From assembly GCA_046726235.1 (NCBI GenBank), contig JBKPAD010000007.1:1-64000 (forward strand): 64,000 bases of DNA, in the 5' to 3' direction. The position numbers and the translations under genes were made by a program. The notes below the pieces were generated by a model that had not been told where the DNA came from, did no database searches, and saw only the letters and a list, made by a program, of their open reading frames with translations. Source of the stretch: Nitricoxidireducens sp046726235. Its GTDB lineage: Bacteria > Pseudomonadota > Gammaproteobacteria > Burkholderiales > Rhodocyclaceae. Position 1 is the first letter of the stretch; each line of letters begins with the position of its first letter. Of this stretch, positions 43,695-52,014 are shown in pieces.

Positions 43695-45917
43695 ATGTCC
43701 GCACCTTTCGCGTTCGGATCGCGTCCCCCGCCGCCTAGCTCAGAGGTCGACGAACAGCCGATCATCCCGCTCGACATGCATCCGCCGATCGACATGGCGG
43801 AAGACCTCGAACGCTTCAAGGCCCGCATCGGCCGCTACCTGAAACCCGAGGACGTCGCCCGCGTCGAGGCGGCCTACCGTTTCTCCTTCGACGCCCATCG
43901 CGGCCAGTACCGCTCCAGCGGCGACCCCTACATCTCGCATCCCCTGGCCGTCGCCGAGACGCTCGCCGACTGGCAGCTCGACACCCAGGCGCTGATCGCC
44001 GCACTGCTCCATGACGTCATGGAGGACACGGCGATCACCAAGGAGCAGATCGCCGAGAACTTCGGCAAGACCGCCGCCGAACTGGTCGACGGCGTTTCCA
44101 AGCTCGACAAGATCGAGCACCAGTCCTACGAGGAAGCGCAGGCGGAGAACTTCCGCAAGATGCTGCTGGCGATGGCGCGCGACGTGCGCGTCATCCTCGT
44201 CAAGCTCGCCGACCGCCTGCACAACATGCGCACGCTCGATGCGCTGCGCCCCGACAAGCGCCGCCGCGTCGCGCGCGAGACGCTCGAGATCTACGCGCCG
44301 ATCGCCAACCGCCTCGGCTTCAACACGCTCTACCGCGAACTGCAGGAGCTGGCATTCCGGCATCTGCACCCGATGCGCTACGCGGTGCTGGCGAAGGCGC
44401 TGAAGGCCGCGCGCGGCAACCGCCGCGAGGTGGTGAGCAAGATCCTCGACGCCGTCAAGAAGCGCCTGCCGACCTGCAACATCGACGCCGAGGTGACAGG
44501 CCGCGAGAAGCACATCTACGGCATCTACCGCAAGATGCGCGACAAGAACCTCAGCTTCTCGCAGGTGTTCGACATCTACGGCTTCCGCGTCATCGTGAAG
44601 GACGTGCCGACCTGCTACCTTGCGCTCGGCGCGCTGCATGGCCTCTACAAGCCGGTGCCGGGGAAGTTCAAGGACTACATCGCGATCCCGAAGGACAACG
44701 GCTACCAGTCGCTGCATACGACGCTGATCGGCCCCTACGGCACGCCGGTCGAGGTGCAGATCCGCACCGCCGAGATGAACCACGTCGCCGAATCCGGCGT
44801 CGCCTCGCACTGGCTCTACAAGGACCAGCACGCGCTCACCGAGCTGCAGCAGACGACGCACAAGTGGCTGCAGTCGCTGCTCGAGCTGCAGTCCGCGTCC
44901 GGCGATTCGGCGGAGTTCCTCGAACACGTCAAGGTCGACCTGTTCCCGGGCGAGGTCTACGTGTTCACGCCGCGCGGCAAGATCCTCGCGCTGCCGCGCG
45001 GGGCGACGCCGGTCGATTTCGCCTATGCCGTGCACACCGACATCGGCAATCGCTGCGTCGCCTGCCGCATCAACTTCGAGTCGATGCCGTTGCGCACCGA
45101 GCTCAAGAACGGCGACCGCGTCGAGATCATCACCGCGCCGCTGGCGGCGCCGAATCCGTCGTGGCTGGCCTACGTGCGCACCGCGAAGGCGCGCGCGCAG
45201 ATTCGCCACTTCCTCAAGACGCAGCAGAAGTCGGAGTCGACGGCGCTCGGCGAGCAATTGCTGGCGCAGGCGCTGCGCGCGATGAACGTCGACATCGCCG
45301 GCATCGCCTCGGCCGGCTGGGACCGTTTCCTGCGCGCCTGCGGCATGAAGACCAAGCAGGAAGTGCTGGCGGACATCGGCCTCGGCAAGCGCCTGCCGGC
45401 AATCGTCGCGCGCCGCCTCGCCGGCGTCGAGGGCGAGAGCGGCGGCGCCGGACGAAGCGAGACGCGGCCGCAGGGCACGATCCTGATCCGCGGCACCGAA
45501 GGCATGACGGTGCAGCTCGCCCGCTGCTGCCGGCCGATCCCCGGCGATCCGATCATCGGCGTCATCCGCAAGGGCCAGGGCCTCGTCGTGCACACCCACG
45601 ACTGCCGCACGCTGGCGAAGGCCGGGCGCGAACGCGGATCGTGGGTGGACGTCGACTGGGCGAGCGACATCGGGCGCAACTTCGAAGTCAGCATCCGCAT
45701 CGTCACCGCCAACAAGCCGGGCGTGCTGGCCAAGCTCGCCGCCGCCATCGCCACCGACGAATCGAACATCGTCAACGTCAACATGGACGACGACCATGGC
45801 GTGACGACGGGAATCTTCTTCACGCTCGAGGTGGCCGATCGCATCCACCTCGCGCGCATACTCAGAAGCCTGCGGCGCATCCCCGAAGTGGTGCGCATCA
45901 TGCGGCTCAAGGATTGA
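43695..45917 (+). CDS. spoT: Bifunctional (p)ppGpp synthetase/hydrolase
   Basis: The 740-residue RelA/SpoT homologue has the HD hydrolase domain with YISHPLAVAE and LLHDVMEDT (metal-site HD intact), the synthetase domain with VFDIYGFRVI and DYIAIPKDNGYQSLHTT, a TGS domain (VYVFTPRGKILALPRG), and a C-terminal ACT domain (ISIRIVTA-like, VSIRIVTANKPGVLAKL). All active-site segments look intact, so it is predicted to be the long bifunctional SpoT. Transcription with rpoZ is conserved. Confidence 0.97.
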   Translation: MSAPFAFGSRPPPPSSEVDEQPIIPLDMHPPIDMAEDLERFKARIGRYLKPEDVARVEAAYRFSFDAHRGQYRSSGDPYISHPLAVAETLADWQLDTQALIAALLHDVMEDTAITKEQIAENFGKTAAELVDGVSKLDKIEHQSYEEAQAENFRKMLLAMARDVRVILVKLADRLHNMRTLDALRPDKRRRVARETLEIYAPIANRLGFNTLYRELQELAFRHLHPMRYAVLAKALKAARGNRREVVSKILDAVKKRLPTCNIDAEVTGREKHIYGIYRKMRDKNLSFSQVFDIYGFRVIVKDVPTCYLALGALHGLYKPVPGKFKDYIAIPKDNGYQSLHTTLIGPYGTPVEVQIRTAEMNHVAESGVASHWLYKDQHALTELQQTTHKWLQSLLELQSASGDSAEFLEHVKVDLFPGEVYVFTPRGKILALPRGATPVDFAYAVHTDIGNRCVACRINFESMPLRTELKNGDRVEIITAPLAAPNPSWLAYVRTAKARAQIRHFLKTQQKSESTALGEQLLAQALRAMNVDIAGIASAGWDRFLRACGMKTKQEVLADIGLGKRLPAIVARRLAGVEGESGGAGRSETRPQGTILIRGTEGMTVQLARCCRPIPGDPIIGVIRKGQGLVVHTHDCRTLAKAGRERGSWVDVDWASDIGRNFEVSIRIVTANKPGVLAKLAAAIATDESNIVNVNMDDDHGVTTGIFFTLEVADRIHLARILRSLRRIPEVVRIMRLKD

Positions 45918-45934
45918 TCCCACAGGAGACAGGC

Positions 45935-46123
45935 ATGGCCATGTACGAATCCGAGCACACGCGCTTCATGCGCGAGTGGCTGGCGAAGCACCCGCAGGAA
46001 CTCGAGGAGCAGAAGCGCGGACGCGCCATGTGGTGGGACAAGCCGCCGCAGGATCCCGAGGCGAGCAAGCGCCTGGCGGCCGTCGAGGTGCCGCCGAAAC
46101 CGTACTACTACGACGCGAATTGA
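45935..46123 (+). CDS. DUF3460 family small protein
   Basis: The 62-residue protein has the DUF3460 form YESEHTRFMREWLAKHPQ followed by EEQKRGRAMWWDKPP. This family is confined mainly to betaproteobacteria and has no known function. A strong Shine-Dalgarno (AGGAGA) precedes the ATG at 45935. An alternative ATG two codons later (MYESEH) is close to family N-termini. It follows spoT by 17 bases. Confidence 0.85.
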   Translation: MAMYESEHTRFMREWLAKHPQELEEQKRGRAMWWDKPPQDPEASKRLAAVEVPPKPYYYDAN

Positions 46124-46227
46124 CGCCCCCCGCGGCGCGCAATGCGCCGTGATTCCACAGTCATGATGCGCACCTTTATGCCGCGTCATGACGAATGGTC
46201 GAGCGCAATACTCGACATTTCGATTCC

Positions 46228-46241
46228 TTGACCGCCATCAA
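46228..46241 (+). promoter_or_regulatory. FNR/ANR-type box of the nap operon
   Basis: TTGAC-CGCC-ATCAA matches the FNR consensus TTGAT-N4-ATCAA in nine of ten positions. Its centre (46234.5) is 41.5 bases upstream of the start expected from the -10 box at 46264, the class II activator position. This predicts activation of napDAGHB under low oxygen by an FNR/ANR/DNR-family regulator. Confidence 0.85.
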
Positions 46242-46263
46242 CCAACCCGCGAGGCCCGCTCTC

Positions 46264-46269
46264 TAGCAT
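46264..46269 (+). promoter_or_regulatory. -10 box of nap promoter
   Basis: TAGCAT 22 bases downstream of the FNR-type box, spaced exactly as in class II FNR promoters. No -35 hexamer is needed or visible. The 194-base gap upstream of napD otherwise has a GC-rich hairpin (CGGCGC/GCGCCG at 46133-46149) after the DUF3460 gene, without a T run. Confidence 0.65.
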
Positions 46270-46317
46270 GGCCTCATAACCCGGCATTGTCGGGAAGTTC
46301 TTAGCGGGAGGCGGATC

Positions 46318-46578
46318 GTGAATATCTCCAGTGCCATCGTGCACGCCAGGCCGGGTACCGCCGCCGAGGTGCGCGAGCGCCTGACGGCCGTCGCCGGCGT
46401 CGAAGTGCATGCGGTTTCCGACGCGGGCAAGATGATCGTCACGCTCGAGAGCGAAGACGACGCGGGAACCGTCGCCACCTTCGAGACCATCAGCAGAGTC
46501 GCCGACGTCCTGTCGGCATCGATGGTCTTCCACCAGGTCGAATCCAATCCAGAAGTGCCCATTCCAGTGCAGGCATGA
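46318..46578 (+). CDS. napD: Chaperone NapD
   Basis: The 86-residue protein starts with GTG (VNISSAIVHARPGTAAEV), preceded by GGGAGG. NapD binds the Tat signal peptide of NapA to block premature export. The HARPG segment and the EVHAVSDAGKMIVTLE middle part fit the NapD ferredoxin-like fold. First gene of the nap operon, 36 bases before napA. Confidence 0.92.
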   Translation: MNISSAIVHARPGTAAEVRERLTAVAGVEVHAVSDAGKMIVTLESEDDAGTVATFETISRVADVLSASMVFHQVESNPEVPIPVQA

Positions 46579-46614
46579 CCCCCTCGGGCTGCCGTAACGA
46601 CAAGGAGATTTGAA

Positions 46615-49155
46615 ATGGAACTGACGCGGCGAGATTTCATCAAGGCGAATGCCGTGGCTGCGGCTGCCGGCGTTGCCGGCATGGCGGTGCCGGGCGCGCA
46701 GGCGCTGGCGCAGACCGCCAACGACGGCGTGCGCTGGGACAAGGGCGTGTGCCGCTACTGCGGCACCGGCTGCTCGGTGCTCGTCGGCGTCAAGGACGGC
46801 CGCGTCGTCGCCACGCAAGGCGACCCCGACGCGCCGGTCAACAAGGGCCTCAACTGCATCAAGGGCTATTTCCTCTCCAAGATCATGTACGGCAAGGACC
46901 GCCTGACGCGGCCGCTGCTGCGCAAGAAGGACGGCAAGTACGACAAGAACGGCGAGTTCGTGCCGGTGTCGTGGAAGGAAGCCTTCGACATCATGGAAGA
47001 GAAGGCCAAGGGCGCGCTCAAGGCCAAGGGCCCGCGCGGCGTCTGCATGTACGGCTCCGGCCAGTGGACCATCTGGGAAGGCTATGCCGCCGCCAAGCTG
47101 TTCAAGGCCGGCTTCCGCTCCAACAACATCGACCCCAACGCGCGCCACTGCATGGCCTCCGCCGTGGTCGGCTTCATGCGCACCTTCGGCATCGACGAGC
47201 CGATGGGCTGCTACGACGACATCGAGCAGGCCGACGCCTTCGTGCTGTGGGGCTCGAACATGGCCGAGATGCACCCGATCCTGTGGTCGCGCATCACCGA
47301 TCGCCGCCTCACCGCGAAGCACGTCAAGATCAACGTCCTTTCGACCTTCACGCACCGCTCCTGCGAACTCGCCGACGCCGACCTGATCTTCAAGCCGCAG
47401 TCGGATCTCGCGATCCTCAACTACATCTGCAACCACATCATCCAGAGCGGCGCCGTCAACAAGGACTTCGTCGGCAAGCACGTCAAGTTCGCCAAGGGCG
47501 TGACCGACATCGGCTACGGCCTGCGTCCGAACCACCCGCTCGAACAGGTCGCCAACAACAACGGCTATCCCGGCCCCGACGGCAAGCCGAAGGGCAACCC
47601 GATGGCGGCGAGCCCGATCACCTTCGACGATTTCGCCAAGTTCGTTTCCGAGTACACGCTCGACAAGGCGCACGAGATCTCCGGCGTGCCGAAGGCGAAG
47701 CTCGAAGCGCTGGCCAAGCTCTACGCCGACCCGAAGACCAAGATCATGTCGCTGTGGACCATGGGCTTCAACCAGCACACGCGCGGCACGTGGGTCAACA
47801 ACATGATCTACAACGTGCACCTGCTGACGGGCAAGATCTCCGAGCCCGGCAACGGCCCGTTCTCGCTCACCGGCCAGCCTTCGGCCTGCGGCACCGCGCG
47901 CGAGGTCGGCACCTTCGCCCACCGCCTGCCGGCCGACATGGTCGTGATGAACCCGAAGCATCGCGAGCTTTCCGAGAAGCTGTGGAAGCTGCCGGCCGGC
48001 ACGATCCCGGACTGGATAGGCCTCCACGCCGTCGCCCAGAGCCGCGCGCTCAAGGACGGCAACGTGCTGTTCTTCTGGTCGTCGACGACCAACAACATGC
48101 AGGCCGGCCCGAACATCAACGGCGAGATCTATCCGGGCTGGCGCAACCCCGCCGCCTTCGTCGTGCATTCGGACGTCTATCCGACGGTGTCGGCGATGTC
48201 GGCCGACCTGATCCTGCCGTCGGCGATGTGGATGGAGAAGGAGGGTGCCTACGGCAACGCCGAGCGCCGCAGCCAGGTCTGGCGCCAGCAGGTGAGGCCG
48301 CAGGGCGAGGCGAAGTCGGACCTCTGGCAGTACGTCGAGTTCTCGAAGCGCTTCAAGACCGAAGAAGTCTGGCCGGCCGAACTGCTCGACAAGAACCCCG
48401 AGTACAAGGGCAAGACGCTGTACGACGTCCTCTACGCCAACGGTCAGGTGAACAAGTTCACGGCCGACGACGCGAAGAAGACCAACGCCCATGCCTGGGC
48501 CGACTACACCAACGAGGAAATCCAGGACTTCGGCTTCTACCTGCAGAAGGGCCTGTTCGAGGAGTACGCCGCCTTCGGCCGCGGCAAGGCCCACGACCTC
48601 GCCGACTTCGACGTCTATCACAAGGCGCGCGGCCTGCGCTGGCCGGTGGTCGACGGCAAGGAAACGCTGTGGCGCTTCCGCGAAGGCTACGATCCCTACG
48701 TCAAGAAGGGCGAGGGCGTGCGCTTCTACGGCCATCCGGACGGCAAGGCGGTGATCTTCGCGCTGCCCTACCAGCCGGCCGCCGAGCAGCCCGACAACGA
48801 GTACGACCTGTGGCTCTGCACCGGCCGCGTGCTCGAGCACTGGCACACCGGTTCGATGACGCGTCGCGTGCCCGAGCTCTACAAGGCCGTGCCCGACGCG
48901 GTGATCTTCATGAATCCGGAAGATGCCAAGAAGCGCGGGCTGGCGCGCAACGACGTCGTCAAGGTCGCCACGCGCCGCGGCGAGATCCAGCTGCGCGTCG
49001 AGACCAAGGGGCGCAACAAGCCGCCGGTCGGCCTCGTCTTCGTGCCCTTCTTCGACGAGCACCGCCTGGTCAACAAGCTGACGCTCGACGCGACCTGCCC
49101 GCTCTCGAAAGAGACGGACTTCAAGAAGTGCGCGTGCAAGGTGACCAAGGTCTGA
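46615..49155 (+). CDS. napA: Periplasmic nitrate reductase catalytic subunit
   Basis: NapA reduces nitrate to nitrite in the periplasm. The 846-residue precursor has a Tat signal (TRRDFIKANAVAAAAGVAG), the [4Fe-4S] set Cys46, Cys49, Cys53 and Cys81 (CRYCGTGCSVLVG, NCIKGY), and the molybdenum-ligand Cys179 in NARHCMASAV. Mo-bis-MGD binding regions follow, including the C-terminal CTGRVLEHWHTGSMT. The Cys ligand separates it from formate dehydrogenase (SeCys) and NarG (Asp). Length is typical. Confidence 0.98.
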   Translation: MELTRRDFIKANAVAAAAGVAGMAVPGAQALAQTANDGVRWDKGVCRYCGTGCSVLVGVKDGRVVATQGDPDAPVNKGLNCIKGYFLSKIMYGKDRLTRPLLRKKDGKYDKNGEFVPVSWKEAFDIMEEKAKGALKAKGPRGVCMYGSGQWTIWEGYAAAKLFKAGFRSNNIDPNARHCMASAVVGFMRTFGIDEPMGCYDDIEQADAFVLWGSNMAEMHPILWSRITDRRLTAKHVKINVLSTFTHRSCELADADLIFKPQSDLAILNYICNHIIQSGAVNKDFVGKHVKFAKGVTDIGYGLRPNHPLEQVANNNGYPGPDGKPKGNPMAASPITFDDFAKFVSEYTLDKAHEISGVPKAKLEALAKLYADPKTKIMSLWTMGFNQHTRGTWVNNMIYNVHLLTGKISEPGNGPFSLTGQPSACGTAREVGTFAHRLPADMVVMNPKHRELSEKLWKLPAGTIPDWIGLHAVAQSRALKDGNVLFFWSSTTNNMQAGPNINGEIYPGWRNPAAFVVHSDVYPTVSAMSADLILPSAMWMEKEGAYGNAERRSQVWRQQVRPQGEAKSDLWQYVEFSKRFKTEEVWPAELLDKNPEYKGKTLYDVLYANGQVNKFTADDAKKTNAHAWADYTNEEIQDFGFYLQKGLFEEYAAFGRGKAHDLADFDVYHKARGLRWPVVDGKETLWRFREGYDPYVKKGEGVRFYGHPDGKAVIFALPYQPAAEQPDNEYDLWLCTGRVLEHWHTGSMTRRVPELYKAVPDAVIFMNPEDAKKRGLARNDVVKVATRRGEIQLRVETKGRNKPPVGLVFVPFFDEHRLVNKLTLDATCPLSKETDFKKCACKVTKV

Positions 49156-49165
49156 GGTCCGACGC

Positions 49166-49198
49166 CGGGCGGGGAGCCGTTGTCCGGCCTTCCGCCCG
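49166..49198 (+). promoter_or_regulatory. Strong stem-loop in the napA-napG gap
   Basis: CGGGCGG (49166-49172) pairs with CCGCCCG (49192-49198), with most of the inside also able to pair. There is no T run. In the middle of an operon such a hairpin can stabilise the upstream mRNA or reduce expression of downstream genes. Confidence 0.4.
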
Positions 49199-49224
49199 CG
49201 CGCTGACCGAAACGGGCAGTCGAC

Positions 49225-50091
49225 ATGTCTTCGGAATCGAAGGGCAGCGCTCGCCGCCAGTTCCTGTTCGACACCGCGCGCATGGCGTGCGGCGTCGGCC
49301 TGCTGGGACTCGGCCTCGGGCTCTCGGTGCGGCAGGCGAAAGCCCTGCCGCCGACCGCGCTGCGTCCGCCGGGCGCCGGCGCCGAGAAGGATTTCCTCGG
49401 CGCCTGCATCCGCTGCGGCCTCTGCGTGCGCGACTGCCCGCCGCTGATCCTCTCGCTGGCGACGCCCGAGTCCGGCGTCGCCGTCGGCACGCCGTACTTC
49501 ACCGCGCGCACCGGCCCGTGCGCGATGTGCGAGGACATCCCCTGCGTCAAGGCCTGCCCCACCGGCGCCCTCGACCACAAGCTGACCGACATCGCGAAGT
49601 CGCGCATGGGGCTCGCCGCGCTGGTCGACAAGGAGACCTGCCTCAACTTCCTCGGCCTGCGCTGCGACATCTGCTATCGCGTCTGCCCGGTCATCGACAA
49701 GGCGATCACGCTCGAGCCGCGCCACAACGAGCGCACCGGCACGCACACGATCTTCGAGCCGGTGGTGCATTCGGATGCCTGCACCGGTTGCGGCATGTGC
49801 GAGAAGGCCTGCCCGCTGAAGGCGGCCGCGATCAGGGTCTTCCCCACCGCGCTCGCCAGGGGCGAACTCGGCGAGCACTACCGCCTCGGCTGGGAAGAAA
49901 AGAGGAAGGCCGGCGGCAGCCTGGTGACGCCGGAAATCGAGCACCGCTACAACCTGCCCGAAGGGCTCAAGTACGAATTCGGCGGCCGCGGCCTGGTGCC
50001 GGACGTGCCCGCGCCGCCCGCGCCCGCTACCGCGCCGGCGCCCGGGACTTCCGGCGCGCTGCCGCGAGCCTTGCAGGGGAACCAGCTGTGA
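49225..50091 (+). CDS. napG: Ferredoxin-type protein NapG
   Basis: The 288-residue iron-sulfur protein has a Tat-type N-terminus (ARRQFLFDTARMACGVG) and four [4Fe-4S] motifs: CIRCGLCVRDCP, CAMCEDIPCVKACP, CDICYRVCP and CTGCGMCEKACP. NapG partners NapH to pass quinol electrons toward NapB/NapA. It ends with a Pro/Ala-rich tail. Its stop overlaps the napH start (GTGA). Confidence 0.94.
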   Translation: MSSESKGSARRQFLFDTARMACGVGLLGLGLGLSVRQAKALPPTALRPPGAGAEKDFLGACIRCGLCVRDCPPLILSLATPESGVAVGTPYFTARTGPCAMCEDIPCVKACPTGALDHKLTDIAKSRMGLAALVDKETCLNFLGLRCDICYRVCPVIDKAITLEPRHNERTGTHTIFEPVVHSDACTGCGMCEKACPLKAAAIRVFPTALARGELGEHYRLGWEEKRKAGGSLVTPEIEHRYNLPEGLKYEFGGRGLVPDVPAPPAPATAPAPGTSGALPRALQGNQL

Positions 50092-50972
50092 GCGCGGCGC
50101 ACATCGGCAGCGACGCGCTCGCCGCCAAGGGCTGGTGGCGCAGCCGCAAGTGGCTGCTGCTGCGGCGCGCATCGCAGTTCGCGATCCTTGCGCTGTTCCT
50201 CGCCGGGCCGTGGTTCGGCGTCTGGATCGTCAAGGGCAACCTCGCCTACAGCTACACGCTCGATATCCTGCCGCTGACCGATCCGTACGTGCTGCTGCAG
50301 TCGCTGCTCGCCGGCCACGTGCCGGAGACGCTGGCGCTCATCGGCGTCGCCATCATCGCCGTCTTTTACCTGATCGTCGGCGGCCGCGTCTATTGCAGCT
50401 GGGTGTGCCCGCTCAACCTCGTCACCGACCTCGCCGCATGGCTGCGCGAGCGCCTCGGCATCAAGGGCGGCGCGCACGTCTCGCGCCATGCGCGCTTCTG
50501 GGTACTCGGCCTCACCCTGGCGATGGCCGCGGCGACCGGCACCATCGCCTGGGAACTCGTCAATCCGGTGTCGATGCTTCATCGCGGCCTGTTCTTCGGC
50601 CTCGGCGCGGCATGGATGGCGGTGGCCGGCGTCCTTCTGCTCGACCTCTTCGTGATGAACCGCGGCTGGTGCGGGCACCTGTGCCCCGTCGGCGCCTTCT
50701 ACAGCCTGCTCGGCCGCTGGGCCCCGGTGCGCGTTTCGGCGACGCGGCGCGCCGCCTGCAACGACTGCAACGATTGCTTCGTCGTCTGTCCCGAACCGCT
50801 GGTGATCCGCGCGCCGCTGAAGGCCGCCGCGAGCCCGGTGATCTTGTCGCCGCAATGCACCAACTGCGGCCGCTGCATCGATGTCTGCGCGAAGGACGTG
50901 TTCGCCTTCGGCACCCGATTTACCAACACCGTGTCACCTGTAGCCGGCGTCCCGCATGCGGCGTCGAAATGA
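50088..50972 (+). CDS. napH: Quinol dehydrogenase membrane component NapH
   Basis: The 294-residue inner-membrane protein has four hydrophobic helices, cytoplasmic-side motifs CSWVCPLNLVTD and CGHLCPVGAFYS, and two [4Fe-4S] motifs, CNDCNDCFVVCP and CTNCGRCIDVC, near the C-terminus. NapGH forms a menaquinol or ubiquinol dehydrogenase. The GTG start overlaps napG. No napC is in the operon, so NapGH is the only visible quinol oxidation route. Confidence 0.94.
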   Translation: MSAAHIGSDALAAKGWWRSRKWLLLRRASQFAILALFLAGPWFGVWIVKGNLAYSYTLDILPLTDPYVLLQSLLAGHVPETLALIGVAIIAVFYLIVGGRVYCSWVCPLNLVTDLAAWLRERLGIKGGAHVSRHARFWVLGLTLAMAAATGTIAWELVNPVSMLHRGLFFGLGAAWMAVAGVLLLDLFVMNRGWCGHLCPVGAFYSLLGRWAPVRVSATRRAACNDCNDCFVVCPEPLVIRAPLKAAASPVILSPQCTNCGRCIDVCAKDVFAFGTRFTNTVSPVAGVPHAASK

Positions 50973-51003
50973 CCAACGTTTTTTCCTCTGTGGGGAGCGC
51001 ATC

Positions 51004-51456
51004 ATGAACAAGACCTTCACCATCCTTGCGGCAACGCTCGTGGCCGTCGCCGCCGGCTGCGCCACTTACGAGCCGGTCGGCTCGATGCGCGGCGTCGACG
51101 TCGCCGCCGCCGACAAGGCGCCGGAAGTCCGCACCTATGCCGGCAAGCGGCCGGGCACCGCCGGGCAGCAGAAGATTGCGCGCACCTTCGTCGAGCAGCC
51201 GCCTGTTATCCCGCACGCGGTCGAGAACTTCGACGACATCAACCTCGAGGAAAACCAGTGCCTGGACTGCCACAGCCCGGCGAAGTACCAGGAGAAGAAG
51301 GCGCCGAAGGTCGGCGACAGCCACTTCCTCGACCGCGAGGGCAAGAAGCTGGCGACCGTCTCGATGCTGCGCCACAACTGCACGCAGTGCCACGTGCCGC
51401 AGGTCGACGCGCCGCCGCTGGTCGAGAACCGCTTCATCGGCAACGTCAAGCAGTAG
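51004..51456 (+). CDS. napB: Diheme cytochrome c subunit NapB
   Basis: The 150-residue protein has two heme-binding motifs, CLDCH (86-90) and CTQCH (126-130), and NapB-type surroundings: PPVIPHAVENFDDIN before the first and LRHNCTQCHVPQVDAPPLVEN around the second. It carries electrons to NapA. The leader LAATLVAVAAGCATYEP has Cys19 in a lipobox-like place, so the protein may be a lipoprotein (see findings). The ATG at 51004 is chosen; an upstream extension lacks a signal-like sequence. Confidence 0.92.
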   Translation: MNKTFTILAATLVAVAAGCATYEPVGSMRGVDVAAADKAPEVRTYAGKRPGTAGQQKIARTFVEQPPVIPHAVENFDDINLEENQCLDCHSPAKYQEKKAPKVGDSHFLDREGKKLATVSMLRHNCTQCHVPQVDAPPLVENRFIGNVKQ

Positions 51457-51486
51457 CCGTTTGCAGTGCCGCGACGCGCGGGCCGC

Positions 51487-51954
51487 TCAGGCCAGCGCGA
51501 TCGCGTTCGCCGGGCAGGGCGCGACGCAGGCGCCGCAGCCCGTGCATCTCCCCGCATCCACTTCCGGCACGGCCGCGCCGCCCAGGCGCGGCCGGAAGCG
51601 GATCGCCGCCGCCGTGCAGGCATCCCCGCAACTGCGGCACACCGTGTCCTTGAAGGCCATGCAGTTGGCGCCGATCTGCGCCGCGATGCGCCATGGCGGA
51701 GCCTCCGTCTTCAGCAGCGCGCGCGGCTTGCAGGCGTCGACGCAGGCGCCGCAGAACGTGCATTCGCCGCGCGAGAAATCCACCGTCGGATAGCCACCGA
51801 CGATGACCACGATCTTCGTCGGGCAGGCGGGCACGCAATCGCCGCAGCGCGTGCAGGCGGCGAGGAAGGCGTCGCCCGCGAGCGCCCAGGGCGGCCGCAG
51901 CGCGGGCTTGCGGCCGGCGAGGTCGCCGCGCAGGAATTGTCGTCGCGAGATCAT
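51487..51954 (-). CDS. napF: Ferredoxin-type protein NapF
   Basis: The 155-residue protein has the NapF N-terminus SRRQFLRGDLAG and [4Fe-4S] motifs CTRCGDCVPACP, CTFCGACVDACKP, CRSCGDAC and CTGCGACVAPCP. NapF acts in the cytoplasm, where it interacts with NapA during maturation. Unlike usual nap operons it is on the opposite strand, convergent with napB, so it has its own promoter (not clearly seen). The second cluster ends ACKP rather than ACP. Confidence 0.93.
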   Translation of the reverse strand: MISRRQFLRGDLAGRKPALRPPWALAGDAFLAACTRCGDCVPACPTKIVVIVGGYPTVDFSRGECTFCGACVDACKPRALLKTEAPPWRIAAQIGANCMAFKDTVCRSCGDACTAAAIRFRPRLGGAAVPEVDAGRCTGCGACVAPCPANAIALA

Positions 51955-52014
51955 GGGCCGCTATCGTAGCAGCCGCCGCGCGGCGGCGGCGCCCGGATGG
52001 ACGCCGGGTCCGGA

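Noticed and set aside
43740..45923. Long minus-strand open frame opposite spoT
   Set aside because: Antisense shadow of spoT; no recognisable protein character.
46133..46149. Terminator after the DUF3460 gene
   Set aside because: A CGGCGC/GCGCCG hairpin is present but no T run follows, so intrinsic termination is not supported.
46749..50087. Very long open frame on the plus strand spanning napA and napG in another frame
   Set aside because: It is an out-of-frame shadow of napA and napG in high-GC DNA; only its last part (50088-50972) is real, as napH.
46186..50172. 1328-codon minus-strand open frame opposite the nap genes
   Set aside because: Antisense shadow of GC-rich codons; composition is Arg/Gly/Val/Asp repeats with no domain or start signal.
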